In this document: positions 45,020 through 53,978 of the stretch, one piece after another
How the letters are laid out: each line of letters opens with the position of its first letter
How positions within the stretch are numbered: position 1 is the stretch's first letter
Source of the DNA: Bacillus norwichensis
GTDB taxonomy: Bacteria > Bacillota > Bacilli > Bacillales > Bacillaceae_C
Length of the DNA stretch: 64,000 nt
Assembly (NCBI RefSeq): GCF_014836955.1
Contig: NZ_JACSPV010000001.1
Location: 84,765 to 148,764, forward strand
Direction: 5' to 3'
Program-made: the position numbers and the translations under genes
Notes under the pieces: model-generated
Database searches by the model: none
What the model was told of the DNA's origin: nothing
Seen by the model: the letters and a program-made list of their open reading frames with translations, nothing else

Positions 45020-45492
45020 TTATGTCTTTTCAATTAATTCATAGCGCATTGTATGGCTTACATCTTTGAATCCCCGCTTTTCATACAAAGTAATAGCGCC
45101 AATATTTTCAGACAGCACATTTAACTCTAAGTAATCTAAATTTCGATTTTCAGCCCATTTTTTTGCTTCTAATAACAAAGCTGAACCAATTCCTTGATCT
45201 TGATATTTGGTTCCAACAATTATATCTGTAATATAAGCATATTTATACTTAACCAAACACGTATAGGATGGTGTCATTAGTTCTTGAATAAGTAAAAAAC
45301 CTACTGTACAATTATCGATCTCAGCTATTAAAATATCCGAATCCTTTTCATTGATTATCTTCCTAATAAACTCTACATCCTGTTTAGCCGGCTTTATATA
45401 TTTCGGCTGAAAGTTTGACATTTTAAAAAAAGTTCTTGATATAAAATTTCTATTTGGCTAACTTCATCTAGCGTAGCTAGCTTTATTTTCAT
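45020..45492 (-). pseudogene. GNAT acetyltransferase split by a -1 frameshift
   Basis: The main frame (45020-45421) has the acetyl-CoA site of GNAT enzymes (YITDIIVGTKYQDQGIGSALL, ENIGAITLYEKRGFKDV) but no ribosome site and lacks strand 1. The missing piece is just upstream in another frame: ATG at 45492 behind GGAGGG encodes MKIKLATLDEVSQIEILYQE and then LF. It stops at 45394 unless the ribosome slips back one base at T_TTA_AAA (45427-45421), which joins it exactly to the main frame. A TATAAT lies 50 bases upstream. Either a homopolymer mutation or error (seven T, four A), or programmed frameshifting. Confidence 0.85.
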
Positions 45493-45543
45493 ATCATTCC
45501 CTCCAAATATTTTTAAAATTAGAGCAATACACTCTTGGATTAC

Positions 45544-45572
45544 ATTATAACATGTTTCAAAATATCAAATTA
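45544..45572 (-). promoter_or_regulatory. probable sigma-A promoter of the GNAT gene
   Basis: A perfect TATAAT (minus strand, 45549-45544), about 50 bases before the ATG at 45492, with a weak -35 (TTAATT) at 18-base spacing. It supports 45492, not 45421, as the translation start. Confidence 0.5.
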
Positions 45573-45604
45573 ACTACTCGGAATCTGATCTAATGACTTA
45601 TCTG

Positions 45605-45705
45605 CTCCGTTTAGGTTGAGGTCGGCTGGATCAAATCGCGACGTCCTGTCCTTCGCCTGCACTATTGTTTCCTATATGTCGGAACCGGTGTTGACTTATG
45701 TAGGA
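45605..45705 (+). repeat. intergenic repeat, copy 10 (one unit)
   Basis: GTCGGCTGGATCAAATCGCG, then CGACGTCCTGTCC, then TTCGCCTGCACT: one decayed unit of the type arrayed at 20675. The rest of 45705-45785 shows nothing recognised. Confidence 0.65.
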
Positions 45706-45785
45706 GGAGACGCGAAGTCTGCTAGTCGATGGACGCAGCATAATCTGATTAACAAAGAATACACAAGCGTAGAATTTCCAATACA

Positions 45786-45830
45786 AATAAAAAGGCCTGG
45801 AACCTATAATCAGGTATCCTGGCCTTTCTT
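45786..45830 (-). terminator. terminator downstream of yqfO
   Basis: Long imperfect stem AAAAAGGCCTGGAACCT / AGGTATCCTGGCCTTTCTT, with T-rich ends on both strands. Confidence 0.65.
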
Positions 45831-45940
45831 AACATTAAAGAGAGACAATATCTGGTTTTATCTCAAGGCGGATAGAACCCTCAAATCGCTGTGGAAATAA
45901 GGGACTGCCTCCTTACTATAACTTTTCTTTTAGTCTTTCC

Positions 45941-47059
45941 TTAAAGAAATGTAAACGGATCAGTATCCGGTTTAGAGGGAATAAATTTCACATTATATCC
46001 CAGTTCCTTTGAACGCTGTTCAAGTATATTTGCCAATCCTTTTTTCATCACTTTTTCAACATGATGCCCTGGGTCCACGATGTTTAATCCGATATTCATA
46101 GCGTCATGCCCGGTATGATAATAAAAGTCGCCTGTCACGTAAACATCAGCACCTTTTCTTTTAGCATGCTGAAAATACTTATTCCCATCTCCTCCGAGCA
46201 CTGCGACTTTTTTGACTGTATCCTCAGTATTCCCGATTACTCGGACACCATCTACATCCAGTGCTTCCTTCACATGATCTGCAAACTCCCGAAGTGTCAT
46301 CTCTTCCGCAAGCTCGCCGATTCGTCCAAGTCCAAGCTCTTCTCCTTTAAGACTAAGTGGATAAAGGTCATATGCCGGCTCTTCATAAGGATGGGCCTTC
46401 ATCATTGCTGAGACAACCTTTCTCTCTATGGACTCTGGATAAACCGTTTCAACCTTAATCTCCGAAACTTCCTCCATTTTACCCCTCGCACCAATAAAAG
46501 GCGTTGCTTCATTTCCAGGTAAAAATCTGCCGGTACCCTTTGTTGAAAAGGAACAATGGCTATATTCTCCGATGAAACCCGCTCCCGCTTCTCCCAGCGC
46601 CTTTAGAACTTGATCTGCCTGATCTATTGGTACAAATACAGCCAGCTTCTTTATTTTCTCTTCATATGTAGGTACAAGCACGGAAGTATTTTTCAATCTT
46701 AGTACTTCCGCAAGCATATCATTTACCCCGCCTTTAGCGACATCCAAATTGGTATGAGCTGCATAGACAGCAATATCATGCTTGATCAGCTTTTCAATCA
46801 ACTTTCCTCCAGGTTCGTCCAAAGCAATTTTTTTTAATGGACGAAAAATGATGGGATGATGCGCAATGATCAAATCGGCTTTTTTTTCAATCGCTTCGTC
46901 TACAACATTCTCCAATACGTCAAGGGCTGTTAAAACAGTAGAAACCTTTTTGTTTAATGTGCCAATCAACAGACCAATGGGATCCCCATCCATTGCATAC
47001 TTTTTAGGGGCAAACTGTTCCAGCATTTCAATGACCTGAAAACCGTTCACGACTTTCAT
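45941..47059 (-). CDS. yqfO: Nif3-like dinuclear metal centre protein YqfO
   Basis: 372 residues of the Nif3/DUF34 family: two Nif3 halves (with metal ligands in LIIAHHPIIFRPL, HTNLDVAKGGVND and the C-terminal DPGHHVEK) split by a PII-like insert of about 100 residues. Often labelled GTP cyclohydrolase I type 2, but the activity is not secure. Start overlaps the trmK stop by 4 bases, so the pair is translationally coupled; the same pairing holds in most Firmicutes. Confidence 0.93.
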   Translation of the reverse strand: MKVVNGFQVIEMLEQFAPKKYAMDGDPIGLLIGTLNKKVSTVLTALDVLENVVDEAIEKKADLIIAHHPIIFRPLKKIALDEPGGKLIEKLIKHDIAVYAAHTNLDVAKGGVNDMLAEVLRLKNTSVLVPTYEEKIKKLAVFVPIDQADQVLKALGEAGAGFIGEYSHCSFSTKGTGRFLPGNEATPFIGARGKMEEVSEIKVETVYPESIERKVVSAMMKAHPYEEPAYDLYPLSLKGEELGLGRIGELAEEMTLREFADHVKEALDVDGVRVIGNTEDTVKKVAVLGGDGNKYFQHAKRKGADVYVTGDFYYHTGHDAMNIGLNIVDPGHHVEKVMKKGLANILEQRSKELGYNVKFIPSKPDTDPFTFL

Positions 47060-47754
47060 TTCAACGCCTCCTTCACAATAGCTATTTTCTTTAATAGCTC
47101 CTGCCTCTTCTTCTCTGTCTCCGGACGATCCGTTGCTTTATCCATGCTATTTAATATATTTTGCCACACCCTAAGCTCAGAGAGCCATTTTTTCTGGAAG
47201 GCCTCGTTTTTCTTTTTTAGTAAAAATGGTCCTAAGAGCAATTCATCCGAATTGTATGGTCTAGATAGAACTCCCTTTTCGGCAGCAAGAACTTCATAAG
47301 TTTTGTCGTCTTCCTCCAAAATGTGTTCATCAATCAATTTCCATCCATTTTCCAATAACCAGCGCCTTATATGCGCTGCTCCAATGTTTGGCTGCAGAAC
47401 AAGTCTTGACACGCCGTCCAGTTTTTCTTTGCCATTCTCTAAAATTTGAGCTATTAATGGGCCTCCCATACCAGCTATGACAATGCAGTCGACCTCATTC
47501 GGCCCGATTACTTCCAAACCGTCGCCCTTCCTTACGTCAATTAGGTGACCAAGCTGAACCTTTTCAACCTGCTCTTTGGCTGATTGAAAGGGACCTTCCG
47601 CAATTTCTCCAGCTACAGCAAAGGAAGCTGTTCCCTGTTTAATAGCATAGCATGGTAAATAGGCATGATCAGAACCGATATCTGCTATTTTCATTCCTTT
47701 TTTTATATATGAAGCAACATAATGAAGTCTTTTCGACAGTTGATTCTCGTTCAT
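47056..47754 (-). CDS. trmK: tRNA (adenine22-N1)-methyltransferase
   Basis: SAM-dependent methylation of A22 in the tRNA D-loop. 232 residues: LSKRLHYVASYI, SAM motif I ADIGSDHAYLPCYA, motif GEIAEGPFQSA, and the catalytic-like IAGMGGPLI, then LVLQPNIGA. The start at 47754 (MNENQLSKRL) is preferred over GTG 47766, which nearly touches the AAGG site. Former name yqfN. Confidence 0.92.
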   Translation of the reverse strand: MNENQLSKRLHYVASYIKKGMKIADIGSDHAYLPCYAIKQGTASFAVAGEIAEGPFQSAKEQVEKVQLGHLIDVRKGDGLEVIGPNEVDCIVIAGMGGPLIAQILENGKEKLDGVSRLVLQPNIGAAHIRRWLLENGWKLIDEHILEEDDKTYEVLAAEKGVLSRPYNSDELLLGPFLLKKKNEAFQKKWLSELRVWQNILNSMDKATDRPETEKKRQELLKKIAIVKEALK

Positions 47755-47776
47755 ACAAAACCGCACCTTCTTTTAT

Positions 47777-47814
47777 AAAAAAAGTTCTTTGCCTTTTAGC
47801 AAAGAACTTTTTTA
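47777..47814 (-). terminator. terminator of cccA
   Basis: Stem AAAAGTTCTTTGC / GCAAAGAACTTTT, with T runs, between cccA and trmK. Confidence 0.9.
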
Positions 47815-47819
47815 GTGTG

Positions 47820-48176
47820 TTATTTCAAGTCTGCCAACCATTCTGCCATCTGATCGATATTTTCAGCAGGTACCAATCCGGCAGGCATGTTGCCTCTACC
47901 GTTGGTAAGAATGTCAGCTATTTCATCCTTGGATAGTCCTGTACCATGAAGGCTTGGAATGGAACCAGATCCCTCTAGATTTTCCCCATGACATGAAATA
48001 CATGTTCCTTGGGCATATTGTTCCGGATCGAACTCTTCGGCTTGCTCTTGACCGCCGCCTTCTTTTTCTTTTGCGATTTCTTTTGCATCTCCCATTCCTT
48101 TAATACCAAGGAAAAATACGAGAACAAGGCCTAAAACCATAATTAAATAATATGGAACAAGCGGATTGCGTTTCAT
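47820..48176 (-). CDS. cccA: cytochrome c550 (membrane-anchored)
   Basis: 118 residues: N-terminal membrane anchor (YYLIMVLGLVLVFFLGI), a short Glu/Lys linker and a cytochrome c domain on the outside. Heme site GTCISCHG, axial Met in GRGNMPAGLVP. Carries electrons to a terminal oxidase. In B. subtilis cccA is also next to sigA/yqfN. AGGGTAAG precedes the ATG. Confidence 0.94.
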   Translation of the reverse strand: MKRNPLVPYYLIMVLGLVLVFFLGIKGMGDAKEIAKEKEGGGQEQAEEFDPEQYAQGTCISCHGENLEGSGSIPSLHGTGLSKDEIADILTNGRGNMPAGLVPAENIDQMAEWLADLK

Positions 48177-48323
48177 AACTTACCCTCCTTATGTAATGAA
48201 CAGTTGATAATTATAAATTATGCAAACATCTACATTCTACTCGAAATTGAGCCGAAGGGAAAGTCTTTATGTCGATGTTTCCTCTTTTTTCGATATTTGG
48301 ACAAATTAAAGAGTGCTTTTCAC

Positions 48324-49466
48324 TTAATAGCACCCGACTTCTCTTGCAATTACCATACGTTGCACTTCAGAAGTGCCTTCACCAATTTCTAATAATTTAG
48401 CATCTCTCATCATCCGCTCCACTTCATATTCACGCATATAGCCATAACCACCGTGAAGCTGGACAGCTTGATTTGTGATCTCCATACATACTTCTGAGGC
48501 AAATAACTTGCACATTGATGCGCTTTGGCCAAAAGGCCTTCCTTGATCCTTCAGCCAAGCAGCCTTATACACTAAGTTCCGAGCCGCTTCAATTTTCATT
48601 GCCATATCGGCTATTTTAAATTGCGTAGCTTGAAACTGAGAAAGTGTCTTTCCAAACTGCTTGCGCTCTTTAACGTACTGCAAGGCCTTGTCATAGGCGC
48701 CCTGAGCTATTCCGACTGCCATTGCCCCAATTCCGATTCTTCCTCCATCAAGCGTTTTAAGAAACTGCTTAAAACCTTCCCCTTCCTTTCCCAGTAAATG
48801 ATCTTTTCTGACTTTCACATTTTCGAGTATCAATTCAGTCGTGTCTGATGCATGCAATCCCATTTTCTCATATTGATTAACAATAGTGAACCCTTCTGCA
48901 TCAGTAGGAATAATGATTGCGCTGATTTGTTTTTCTCCGTTCTCTCTTCCAGTTATGGCTGTCAGCGCCACATGCCTTGCATAAGAAGCGTTTGTAATAA
49001 AACATTTGCTTCCGTTAATGATGTAGTGATCCCCTTCGTGAACTGCTGTCGTCTGCGTCCCTCCTGCATCCGATCCAGCGTTTGGCTCTGTCAAACCGAA
49101 TGCACCCAATGACTCTCCTCTACAGATCGGAACCAAATACTTTTCCTTCTGCTCTTCTGTTCCGAACATATGAATAGGGGCGCCTCCAAGCGATATATGG
49201 GCAGAATAAGTAATTCCGGTCGATGCACATACACGGCTTAATTCTTCCGTCACAATGGCGAAACTTACAGTATCAGCCCCTGCTCCCTCGTATTCTTCCG
49301 GAAACGGTAGTCCCATCATCCCTAAGCCGGCTAGTTTTGTAAAAACTTCCTTTGGAAACTCACATTTCCTGTCCCGATCAACGGCACCAGGTGCAACTTC
49401 TTCTCGAGCAAATTCTCTGATAGTGCGCCTGATCATACTTTGTTCAGAAGTTAAGTCGAAATTCAT
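48324..49466 (-). CDS. acyl-CoA dehydrogenase
   Basis: 380-residue FAD enzyme, full length for the family. FAD/substrate motifs AFGLTEPNAGSDAGGTQT and YIINGSKCFITNA. The C-terminal block holds the arginine-rich EVERMMRDAKLLEIGEGTSE, whose Glu fits the catalytic base of short/branched-chain enzymes. Probably for short-chain or branched-chain acyl-CoA. The start at 49466 follows AGGAGGAGG; the upstream 14 residues are not used. Stand-alone gene inserted between cccA and sigA, which are close in B. subtilis. Confidence 0.93.
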   Translation of the reverse strand: MNFDLTSEQSMIRRTIREFAREEVAPGAVDRDRKCEFPKEVFTKLAGLGMMGLPFPEEYEGAGADTVSFAIVTEELSRVCASTGITYSAHISLGGAPIHMFGTEEQKEKYLVPICRGESLGAFGLTEPNAGSDAGGTQTTAVHEGDHYIINGSKCFITNASYARHVALTAITGRENGEKQISAIIIPTDAEGFTIVNQYEKMGLHASDTTELILENVKVRKDHLLGKEGEGFKQFLKTLDGGRIGIGAMAVGIAQGAYDKALQYVKERKQFGKTLSQFQATQFKIADMAMKIEAARNLVYKAAWLKDQGRPFGQSASMCKLFASEVCMEITNQAVQLHGGYGYMREYEVERMMRDAKLLEIGEGTSEVQRMVIAREVGCY

Positions 49467-49734
49467 TTTACCCTCCTCCTGCCATTTGTATCCGCTTTCA
49501 CCTTTCATTATAGCTCTTTTTTCCTTTTTATCTCAAGACCAATCATATTTTAAAATAAAAATCATTTTATCAATATATTTTTTTGGTCTATTAATCAGCA
49601 TAAAACACATGATAAAAATTATTTTAAAATATTATTTTTACACACTTTAAAATCTATCGACAAAAGGAGTCAAAATCTCGGTTTGCAAAAGCAGAATGGA
49701 TTAAGTAAAATAAGTGTCAAATTTAAATAATAAA
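49467..49734. other. AT-rich promoter region of the acyl-CoA dehydrogenase gene
   Basis: Very AT-rich from 49530 to 49700 with runs such as ATAAAAATTATTTTAAAAT. No gene seen. It presumably holds the promoter. Confidence 0.4.
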
Positions 49735-50040
49735 GCGCTTGCGCCCAGATACACCAAAAAAAGAAGCGTACGTATAATAGTACTGGACGCCTCTGATTAC
49801 GAAACATAACCGCCCCATCAAACTAATGCCTTGTTGTGGGGCTGGGCAAGCTCAATACGCGACGTCCTATCGCTTAGCTTGCACTTGTACTTCCTTGTAC
49901 GGCGCAGTCTCAATACGCGACGTCCTGTCACTTCGCTAGGTTGTATTAATACTTTCACACACAGCTGCCTTAGACGAAGCTTGACAGAGCACATACTGGT
50001 TTGAATAGCCATCCTAAATTATGCTGTACTTTTTTCATTT
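49735..50040 (+). repeat. composite intergenic repeat, copy 11
   Basis: Downstream of sigA. Two hairpin units: GCTCAATACGCGACGTCCT followed by ATCGCTTAGCTTGCACTTG and GTACTTCCTTGTAC, then CAATACGCGACGTCCTGTCAC and TTCGCTAGG. It begins with AAGCGCTTGCGCC. Confidence 0.8.
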
Positions 50041-50073
50041 CAAAAAAAAGCCCCCGGGATTGACGGGAGCGCG
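50041..50073 (-). terminator. terminator of the dnaG-sigA operon
   Basis: Stem GCTCCCG/CGGGGGC followed on the minus strand by TTTTTTTTG. Confidence 0.85.
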
Positions 50074-50082
50074 TTGTATCTT

Positions 50083-51216
50083 TTATTCGAGAAAATCTTT
50101 CAAACGTTTGCTTCTGCTCGGATGTCTCAGCTTTCTTAGAGCCTTTGCTTCGATTTGTCTAATACGCTCACGAGTTACACCGAATACTTTACCGACTTCT
50201 TCCAATGTACGTGTACGACCGTCATCAAGTCCGAAACGGAGACGAAGTACATTTTCTTCCCTGTCGGTCAATGTATCAAGAACATCTTCGAGTTGTTCTT
50301 TAAGCAGTTCATACGCGGCATGATCAGATGGAGAAGTCGCTTCCTGATCTTCAATGAAGTCTCCAAGATGAGAGTCATCTTCTTCACCAATTGGTGTCTC
50401 AAGTGAAACAGGCTCTTGGGCGATCTTTAAGATTTCTCTGACTTTATCAGGTGTCAGATCCATTTCTTCTGCAATTTCTTCCGGAGTTGGTTCCCGGCCA
50501 AGATCCTGGAGCAGTTGACGCTGCACTCTGATTAATTTATTAATGGTTTCAACCATATGAACAGGAATACGTATCGTTCTTGCCTGGTCCGCAATGGCAC
50601 GTGTAATCGCCTGCCTGATCCACCATGTGGCGTACGTACTGAACTTGAATCCTTTTCTATGGTCAAATTTCTCTACGGCTTTAATCAAGCCCATGTTGCC
50701 CTCCTGTATTAAATCGAGAAAGAGCATACCACGTCCTACATATCGCTTGGCAATACTGACAACAAGCCGCAAGTTTGCTTCAGCAAGCCTTTTCTTCGCT
50801 TCTTCGTCCCCTTGTTCAATTCTCTCAGCCAACTTTACTTCTTCTTCCGCTGATAAAAGGTCCACTCTGCCGATTTCTTTCAAATACATACGAACAGGGT
50901 CGTTTATTTTAACTCCGGGAGGGACGCTTAGATCATTTAAATCAAATTCTTCTTCATCTTCTTTTTGAATGTCGTTAACATCAGGATCTGCATCCTCATC
51001 ATCAGTATCTTCTTCAAGAACTTCAACCCCTTGATGACTCAGCATTTCATAAAATTCATCCATCTGATCGGAATCCAAATCAAAATGGGCGAGATTAGTT
51101 GCAATGCGTTCATATGTCAAAGTCCCTCGCTTCTTGCCTTGTTCAAGCAATTGCTCTTTTGCCTGCTCGAGGGTTAGTTCATTTTCTGATACGTTGGAAC
51201 GTGCTTTTTCAGCCAT
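50083..51216 (-). CDS. sigA: RNA polymerase primary sigma factor SigA
   Basis: Housekeeping sigma factor, 377 residues. Region 1.1-like start ([25 protein letters not shown]), region 1.2 [18 protein letters not shown], region 2 [13 protein letters not shown] and [24 protein letters not shown], region 3, region 4 [15 protein letters not shown] and [20 protein letters not shown]. The start at 51216 follows GGAAGGAGGGGG. It lies 34 bases after dnaG, together forming the classical macromolecular synthesis operon. Confidence 0.98.
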   Translation of the reverse strand: MAEKARSNVSENELTLEQAKEQLLEQGKKRGTLTYERIATNLAHFDLDSDQMDEFYEMLSHQGVEVLEEDTDDEDADPDVNDIQKEDEEEFDLNDLSVPPGVKINDPVRMYLKEIGRVDLLSAEEEVKLAERIEQGDEEAKKRLAEANLRLVVSIAKRYVGRGMLFLDLIQEGNMGLIKAVEKFDHRKGFKFSTYATWWIRQAITRAIADQARTIRIPVHMVETINKLIRVQRQLLQDLGREPTPEEIAEEMDLTPDKVREILKIAQEPVSLETPIGEEDDSHLGDFIEDQEATSPSDHAAYELLKEQLEDVLDTLTDREENVLRLRFGLDDGRTRTLEEVGKVFGVTRERIRQIEAKALRKLRHPSRSKRLKDFLE

Positions 51217-51250
51217 ACGTCCCCCTCCTTCCAAACATTTGCGCACCCGG

Positions 51251-53059
51251 TTACATACTTAAGGATTTGCGGAGATCAATAATTTCCTGTGCAATTTCCA
51301 ATGCCTTTTTGACATTATTGCTTCGCTCCGCTTCTCTTTGCTCCAATTGTTTTTCTTTTATCATTAACATCTTTGAATGATTCAACACATAATTGACACA
51401 ATCTTTTAATTCTTGCTCGGTGTCCTCGCTATCCACTGCCATCATTTCAATCTCGGTGACAATGGCCCGGAGCTTTTTATCTGGAAGATGATCCAGAAAG
51501 TGCAATGGGTCGGGGGGATTCCCCGCAGCATAGTAACCTAACAAATATGTGATAATGGCCTGATGTTCATCATAATGGAATGATTGATTTTCAAGCATGG
51601 CCATAATTCGAAAAGTAGCTTCTTCATCACGGATCATCCTGGCTATTAGTAGCCTTTCCGCTGTTAGATGGGCTGCCACCACTTTTTTCTTCTTTGGTGG
51701 AGCCTGAACCAACCCATCTGGTGGTTTTTGTTGCTTTCTTCCTTCAATCTGAACCAACTTTTTTTGTTGACTTTCAAGTACTTCTAGAGAAAGGGAGAAT
51801 TCGTCGGCTATCTGCCTTGTGTACAAATCCCGTTCAATGGGATTTGTTAACTTGCTCAATTCATTCATGGCTTCTTCTATATACTTCAGCTTATCCCCTT
51901 CATTTTGCAAGTTTTTTCCGAACCTGTAATAATGAAGTTTAAAAGCTGTCCATACCAGTGCATTCCCTACTACGTCCGTCCGGAATTTTTCAGGTCCGTA
52001 TTTTCGGATATAATCATCGGGATCCAGCCCTTTAGGGAGCATAGCCGCTTTAACTTCCATTCCCTGATCAACAAGCAATGATCCGGCACGATTAGAGGCT
52101 TCAATCCCCGCCTGATCCGAGTCAAAGCAAAGTATAATGGTGTCTGTCAGCCTTCTTAACATCTGAAAATGTTCTTTTGTGAAGGATGTCCCCATTACAG
52201 CAACGCCATTTTTCACGTTGGCTTGATCAGCAGATATAACATCGGCAAATCCTTCGAATAAGACCGCATATCCCTGTTTCCGGATTTCGCTCCGTGCTCC
52301 ATGGTAATTATAAAGAAGCGAGCTTTTATTAAAAATAGGCGTTTCTGGGGTATTCAAATATTTTGGTGAATCCTCACTGTCAAGAGTTCGCGCTGAAAAA
52401 GCGATGATTCTGCCTTTGGAATCAAGCAAAGGAAACATGATTCTGTTTCGAAACCGATCAAAAAATCCGTCGTTATTTTCCCTTTTAATGATCAGTCCTG
52501 CATTTTCCAAGTCTTCCTCTATGAATCCCCGTTTTGTTAAGTACTTCACGGCCATATCCCATTCAGGCAAAGAATAACCAATTTTGAACTTTCTAATACC
52601 CTCGGTTGTAAATCCACGGGAAAGAAGATACTCAAGCGCATTTGCACCCTCTTTTGTATTCAGTAAGAGGTGATGGTATAGTTTACCCAAAAGTTCATGA
52701 GCATCAATCATTTTTTGGTGCTCTATAGGATAATCGTCATCCCGCTTTCGATCGGGCTGCTCAATTTGGATAGGGATACCGCCTTTATCTGCTACAATCG
52801 AAGCCGCTTCTTGGAAAGAGATGCCTTCCACATCCATAAGAAAATTAAATACATTTCCACCTGCACCGCATCCAAAACAATGAAAGATCTGTTTTTCAGG
52901 TGCTACGGAAAAAGAAGGAGTATTTTCACCATGGAACGGACATAACCCAAAATAATTTCGTCCTTGTTTTTTCAGCTGGACATATTCACTTATTACATCA
53001 ACAATGTCCACAGACTGCCTGAGTTCATTGATCTTTTCCTCTGGGATTCTTGCAGCCAC
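51251..53059 (-). CDS. dnaG: DNA primase
   Basis: Makes RNA primers at the replication fork. 602 residues: CHC2 zinc finger ([11 protein letters not shown] and FHCFGCG), RNA-polymerase core with TOPRIM motifs LFEGFADV and LCFDSDQAG, and a C-terminal DnaB-binding helical domain. GTG start at 53059 with GGTGGGG about 12 bases upstream. Short gap of 24 bases to yqxD. Confidence 0.97.
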   Translation of the reverse strand: MAARIPEEKINELRQSVDIVDVISEYVQLKKQGRNYFGLCPFHGENTPSFSVAPEKQIFHCFGCGAGGNVFNFLMDVEGISFQEAASIVADKGGIPIQIEQPDRKRDDDYPIEHQKMIDAHELLGKLYHHLLLNTKEGANALEYLLSRGFTTEGIRKFKIGYSLPEWDMAVKYLTKRGFIEEDLENAGLIIKRENNDGFFDRFRNRIMFPLLDSKGRIIAFSARTLDSEDSPKYLNTPETPIFNKSSLLYNYHGARSEIRKQGYAVLFEGFADVISADQANVKNGVAVMGTSFTKEHFQMLRRLTDTIILCFDSDQAGIEASNRAGSLLVDQGMEVKAAMLPKGLDPDDYIRKYGPEKFRTDVVGNALVWTAFKLHYYRFGKNLQNEGDKLKYIEEAMNELSKLTNPIERDLYTRQIADEFSLSLEVLESQQKKLVQIEGRKQQKPPDGLVQAPPKKKKVVAAHLTAERLLIARMIRDEEATFRIMAMLENQSFHYDEHQAIITYLLGYYAAGNPPDPLHFLDHLPDKKLRAIVTEIEMMAVDSEDTEQELKDCVNYVLNHSKMLMIKEKQLEQREAERSNNVKKALEIAQEIIDLRKSLSM

Positions 53060-53083
53060 TGTCTAAACATCCCCACCTATTCT

Positions 53084-53644
53084 TTATTTCAGCTTCCTCT
53101 CAACCATATTTCGACAAAAATCACCGAAAACGGTTAGAAATAGATTACGATCTTTGCCCGTAAAAGGTTTCGGTCCTTTCGAAAACTTTCCCCGCTCACG
53201 GTCTTTTGCGGCCAAATAGCGGAAATCAAGCGCCGTATCTATCGTTTCTTCCCTGTATTCCGTCCCCCTGGGTGAAAAGACAAAACTGCCTTTCTGAAGA
53301 GTAAGGCTTGCCAGCCCAATATCTTGCGTAACTAAGATATCTCCCCGTTTAATATGGTTTAGGATATACAGATCACACGCTTCTCTGTCCGGATCGACAA
53401 AAGTCCAATTTTCACCTTCATTCATGTTCGAAGGTTTATGATAATACGAGGCAATAAAAAACACCTCTAACTTTAGGTCTTTCGCAATAACAGAAATTTC
53501 ATCTTTTACTGGACAGGCATCCGCATCGACAAATATCACCCTTTTTTTATGGGCATAATTATTTATTCTGCATCCCTCCGCAGATTCCTTCTTATTTTTA
53601 AACCCTTTTTTAAAAAATGGAGTTGCGCGGTTAAATATAATCAC
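53084..53644 (-). CDS. yqxD: DUF188 (YaiI/YqxD) family protein, start uncertain
   Basis: The conserved protein begins near VIFVDADACPVKDEI and runs to FCRNMVERKLK, with the PIN-like acidic residues DADACP, TQDIGLA and FSPRGTEY. The frame is open to a GTG at 53644, but that start has no ribosome site and adds a Lys-rich piece not seen in the family. The only good site, GGAGGG (about 53582-53577), faces an in-frame ATA, not ATG; an ATG nearby is out of frame by one across a run of seven A. Function unknown; possibly a nuclease. Confidence 0.85.
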   Translation of the reverse strand: MIIFNRATPFFKKGFKNKKESAEGCRINNYAHKKRVIFVDADACPVKDEISVIAKDLKLEVFFIASYYHKPSNMNEGENWTFVDPDREACDLYILNHIKRGDILVTQDIGLASLTLQKGSFVFSPRGTEYREETIDTALDFRYLAAKDRERGKFSKGPKPFTGKDRNLFLTVFGDFCRNMVERKLK

Positions 53645-53764
53645 AATAAATAGTGTATTCCTTATACCGGCACTCTAACCCATTTATTTTCCATAAACAC
53701 AATTTTTTATTATATCGTATTTGCCCAAATTTGCCTAGTGATATAACTTGATATCTTTTTAATA
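53645..53764. other. upstream region of yqxD
   Basis: AT-rich, no gene seen; leads into the repeat at 53765. Confidence 0.4.
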
Positions 53765-53952
53765 AAAAAAGCGAAAGCATTGCGCTGCCTCAGGAGACAA
53801 GAACAAGGCAAATTTTAATGAGGGTGTTCCTTAGTCATCACAGCAAAGCTGCCAATTTCAACTACATCGTGAAAGGTTTCCTTTGCAAAGGCGGTAACAT
53901 ACGCTTTCTTGAATAAGCTTTTCCATAACTAGCTATATTTTCTTTACTCACG
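53765..53952 (+). repeat. composite intergenic repeat, copy 12 (left-end type)
   Basis: AAAAGCGAAAGC, then ACAAGAACAAGGCAAATTTT, then AGGGTGTTCCTTAG, ACTACATCGTGAAAGG, TTTTCCATAACTAGCTAT, and CTTTACTC. It has parts in common with 597, 5040, 15985 and 20597, but no ACRTCCTGT hairpin module. Confidence 0.7.
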
Positions 53953-53978
53953 AAAAAAAGCGCTGCTTAAGCGCTCAA
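53953..53978 (-). terminator. terminator of ccpN-ppsR
   Basis: Stem AGCGCT/AGCGCT-type (GAGCGCTTAAGCAGCGC), followed by TTTTTTTCG on the minus strand; it overlaps the ppsR stop. Confidence 0.75.
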
